Source: Anaerolineales bacterium (GTDB lineage Bacteria; Chloroflexota; Anaerolineae; 4572-78; J111). Taken from it: DNA of 6,014 bases. The stretch lies in the NCBI GenBank assembly GCA_012032575.1, contig JAAUSP010000474.1, positions 1 to 6,014 of the forward strand, given 5' to 3'. The position numbers and the translations under genes are program-made. Shown here piece after piece: positions 5,190 to 6,014 of the stretch; the first letter of the stretch is position 1, and each line of letters begins with the position of its first letter. Below the pieces are notes generated by a model that did no database searches, was not told the DNA's origin, and saw only the letters and a program-made list of their open reading frames with translations.

Positions 5190-5875
5190 TAGACGCCCTG
5201 CGCGGGCGTGATTTTCGCAATGCTATCAATATGCCTATCGTAGATGCCCAGTTATTACAGCAATTGCGCCCTTTTCTCGTCCTGGCTGAAAAAGTAGGCA
5301 GCCTGCAAACCCAACTGGCTCCCGATGCCATTCAGCGAGTGGAGGTGGAAATCAAGGGCGAAGAACTGAATGGGCAGATCAAACCGATCACCGTAGCAAT
5401 CCTCAAAGGGCTGCTGGAGCCGGTGCTGCACCAAACCGTCAATTATATCAACGCTCCTCACCTGGCCCGGCAGCGCGGCATTGCCGTTTCGCAGACCAGC
5501 GGCCTGCCCACGCCCAACTACCCCAACCTTATCACCTGCCGGGTTGTTTGGGATGGCGGCAGCCGAACTATTGCCGCCACCCTCTTCTCCAACGACGAGC
5601 CGCGCCTGGTGCAGATTGACGAATACCATTTTGATGTGCGACCGGAGGGCCAAATTTTGGTCATGGGCAATCACGACCGGCCCGGCTTTATTGGGCGGGT
5701 CGGCACGGTTCTGGGCGAGCACGACATCAATATTGCCGCCTGGCGCTATGGCCGCACCCAGTCTTACGGGATGGCTCTGTCCTTCATTCGGGTGGACAGC
5801 GACGTTTCTGATGATGTCATGAGGAGTCTGCTCGATTTTGAGCCGGTGGTTTGGATCAAGAAAGTACAATTATAA
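5186..5875 (+). CDS. serA: D-3-phosphoglycerate dehydrogenase, C-terminal ASB and ACT regulatory part
   Basis: These 229 residues are the rest of a type I SerA. Residues 1-16 (IDALRGRDFRNAINMP) complete the substrate-binding domain. About 20-150 form the allosteric substrate-binding (ASB) domain with its hallmark VNYINAPHLARQRGI at 85-99. About 156-229 form an ACT domain with NHDRPGFIGRVG (162-173) and DINIA (180-184), the region that binds serine for feedback inhibition in this family. Its ATG overlaps the TGA of the upstream frame as ATGA, and it has no Shine-Dalgarno of its own. It would thus be translated only by termination-reinitiation, or is simply the displaced end of one gene. Together the two pieces give about 529 residues, the usual length of type I enzymes such as those of Mycobacterium and Bacillus. 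The restored-single-gene reading is the more likely one. Confidence 0.9.
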   Translation: MIDALRGRDFRNAINMPIVDAQLLQQLRPFLVLAEKVGSLQTQLAPDAIQRVEVEIKGEELNGQIKPITVAILKGLLEPVLHQTVNYINAPHLARQRGIAVSQTSGLPTPNYPNLITCRVVWDGGSRTIAATLFSNDEPRLVQIDEYHFDVRPEGQILVMGNHDRPGFIGRVGTVLGEHDINIAAWRYGRTQSYGMALSFIRVDSDVSDDVMRSLLDFEPVVWIKKVQL

Positions 5876-5876
5876 A

Positions 5877-5908
5877 GCCAGATGTAACATTTGGCGCATT
5901 TGTGCGTC
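5877..5908 (+). other. Two overlapping weak hairpins after serA
   Basis: GCCAGAT (5877-5883) pairs with ATTTGGC (5889-5895) around a 5-nt loop, and GGCGCA (5893-5898) pairs with TGCGTC (5903-5908) around a 4-nt loop. Each stem has one G-U pair, and they share bases so cannot both form fully. No T-run follows, so this is at most a weak 3'-end structure. Confidence 0.25.
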
Positions 5909-5922
5909 TAAAATAATGTAAA

Positions 5923-6014
5923 GTATCTTCTCAATAAATCGGGGTAGGGGCACGGCCTTGCGTCTGCCCCACAGGGCGACCGCAAGGGTTCGCCCCTACA
6001 TATTGAGAAGATAC
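5923..6014. repeat. Nested 92-bp palindromic repeat (MITE-like), reaching the window edge
   Basis: Perfect 14-bp outer arms, GTATCTTCTCAATA (5923-5936) and TATTGAGAAGATAC (6001-6014), enclose an inner palindrome. Its paired segments are GTAGGGGC/GCCCCTAC (5944-5951, 5992-5999), CCTTGCG/CGCAAGG (5956-5962, 5981-5987) and GCCC/GGGC (5966-5969, 5974-5977) around a CACA loop. The inner pairs share one centre (5971.5), while the outer arms are centred three bases to the left. The inner GTAGGGGC unit looks like a widely dispersed non-coding repeat I recall from Chloroflexota and Cyanobacteria genomes. The outer arms may extend beyond the window. It lies 47 bp after serA and could also stabilise or end that transcript. 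Confidence 0.75.

Noticed and set aside
5255..5869. 204-codon open frame on the minus strand opposite serA
   Set aside because: It mirrors the codon pattern of the real serA frame, has no start signal and resembles no family I know.

Overview
The window looks like chromosomal DNA of a free-living bacterium, most plausibly a member of the Chloroflexota (Anaerolineae-like). This is an inference. It rests on the secreted or membrane-anchored protein built of many FSPDG-type WD40 blades with a characteristic first blade, on the long (type I) SerA architecture, on moderate GC with ordinary bacterial signals, and on short palindromic dispersed-repeat-like elements. No phage, plasmid, CRISPR or transposase gene is visible.

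Layout. Positions 1-76 hold no gene I can recognise. From 2124 down to 77 (minus strand) lies a WD40 gene with an N-terminal membrane anchor. A one-base loss near 317-322 breaks it into a 613-codon main frame with 12 blades and a 3' piece with 2 blades. Restored, it would be about 682 residues with 14 blades, i.e. two seven-bladed propellers. Its leader (about 2125-2290) has a candidate promoter, several pairable segments, and a strong intrinsic terminator whose T-run ends only 24 nt before the start codon. That arrangement suggests attenuation. From 3147 to 2329 (minus strand) is an alpha/beta hydrolase with a complete Ser-Asp-His triad. The 3148-3433 gap holds a strikingly symmetric 93-bp cloverleaf-like set of inverted repeats (3195-3287). 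It also holds a candidate divergent promoter pair sharing a 9-bp dyad (3336-3373) and a terminator-like hairpin just before serB.

On the plus strand, serB (3434-4276) and serA (4287-5875) form a tight serine-biosynthesis operon. SerA makes 3-phosphohydroxypyruvate from 3-phosphoglycerate, and SerB dephosphorylates phosphoserine. The transaminase SerC is not in the window. The serA frame is interrupted at 5186-5189 by an ATGA stop/start overlap. This divides the catalytic domains (300 aa) from the ASB-ACT regulatory part (229 aa). The two parts sum to a normal 529-residue type I enzyme, so this is either a single-base deletion or sequencing error, or a real split into coupled subunits. The window ends with a 92-bp nested palindrome (5923-6014) of the kind seen in dispersed non-coding repeats.

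Overall the genes are ordinary. The unusual material is in the intergenic palindromes, the two leaders with terminators placed directly before start codons, and the two one-base frame breaks.
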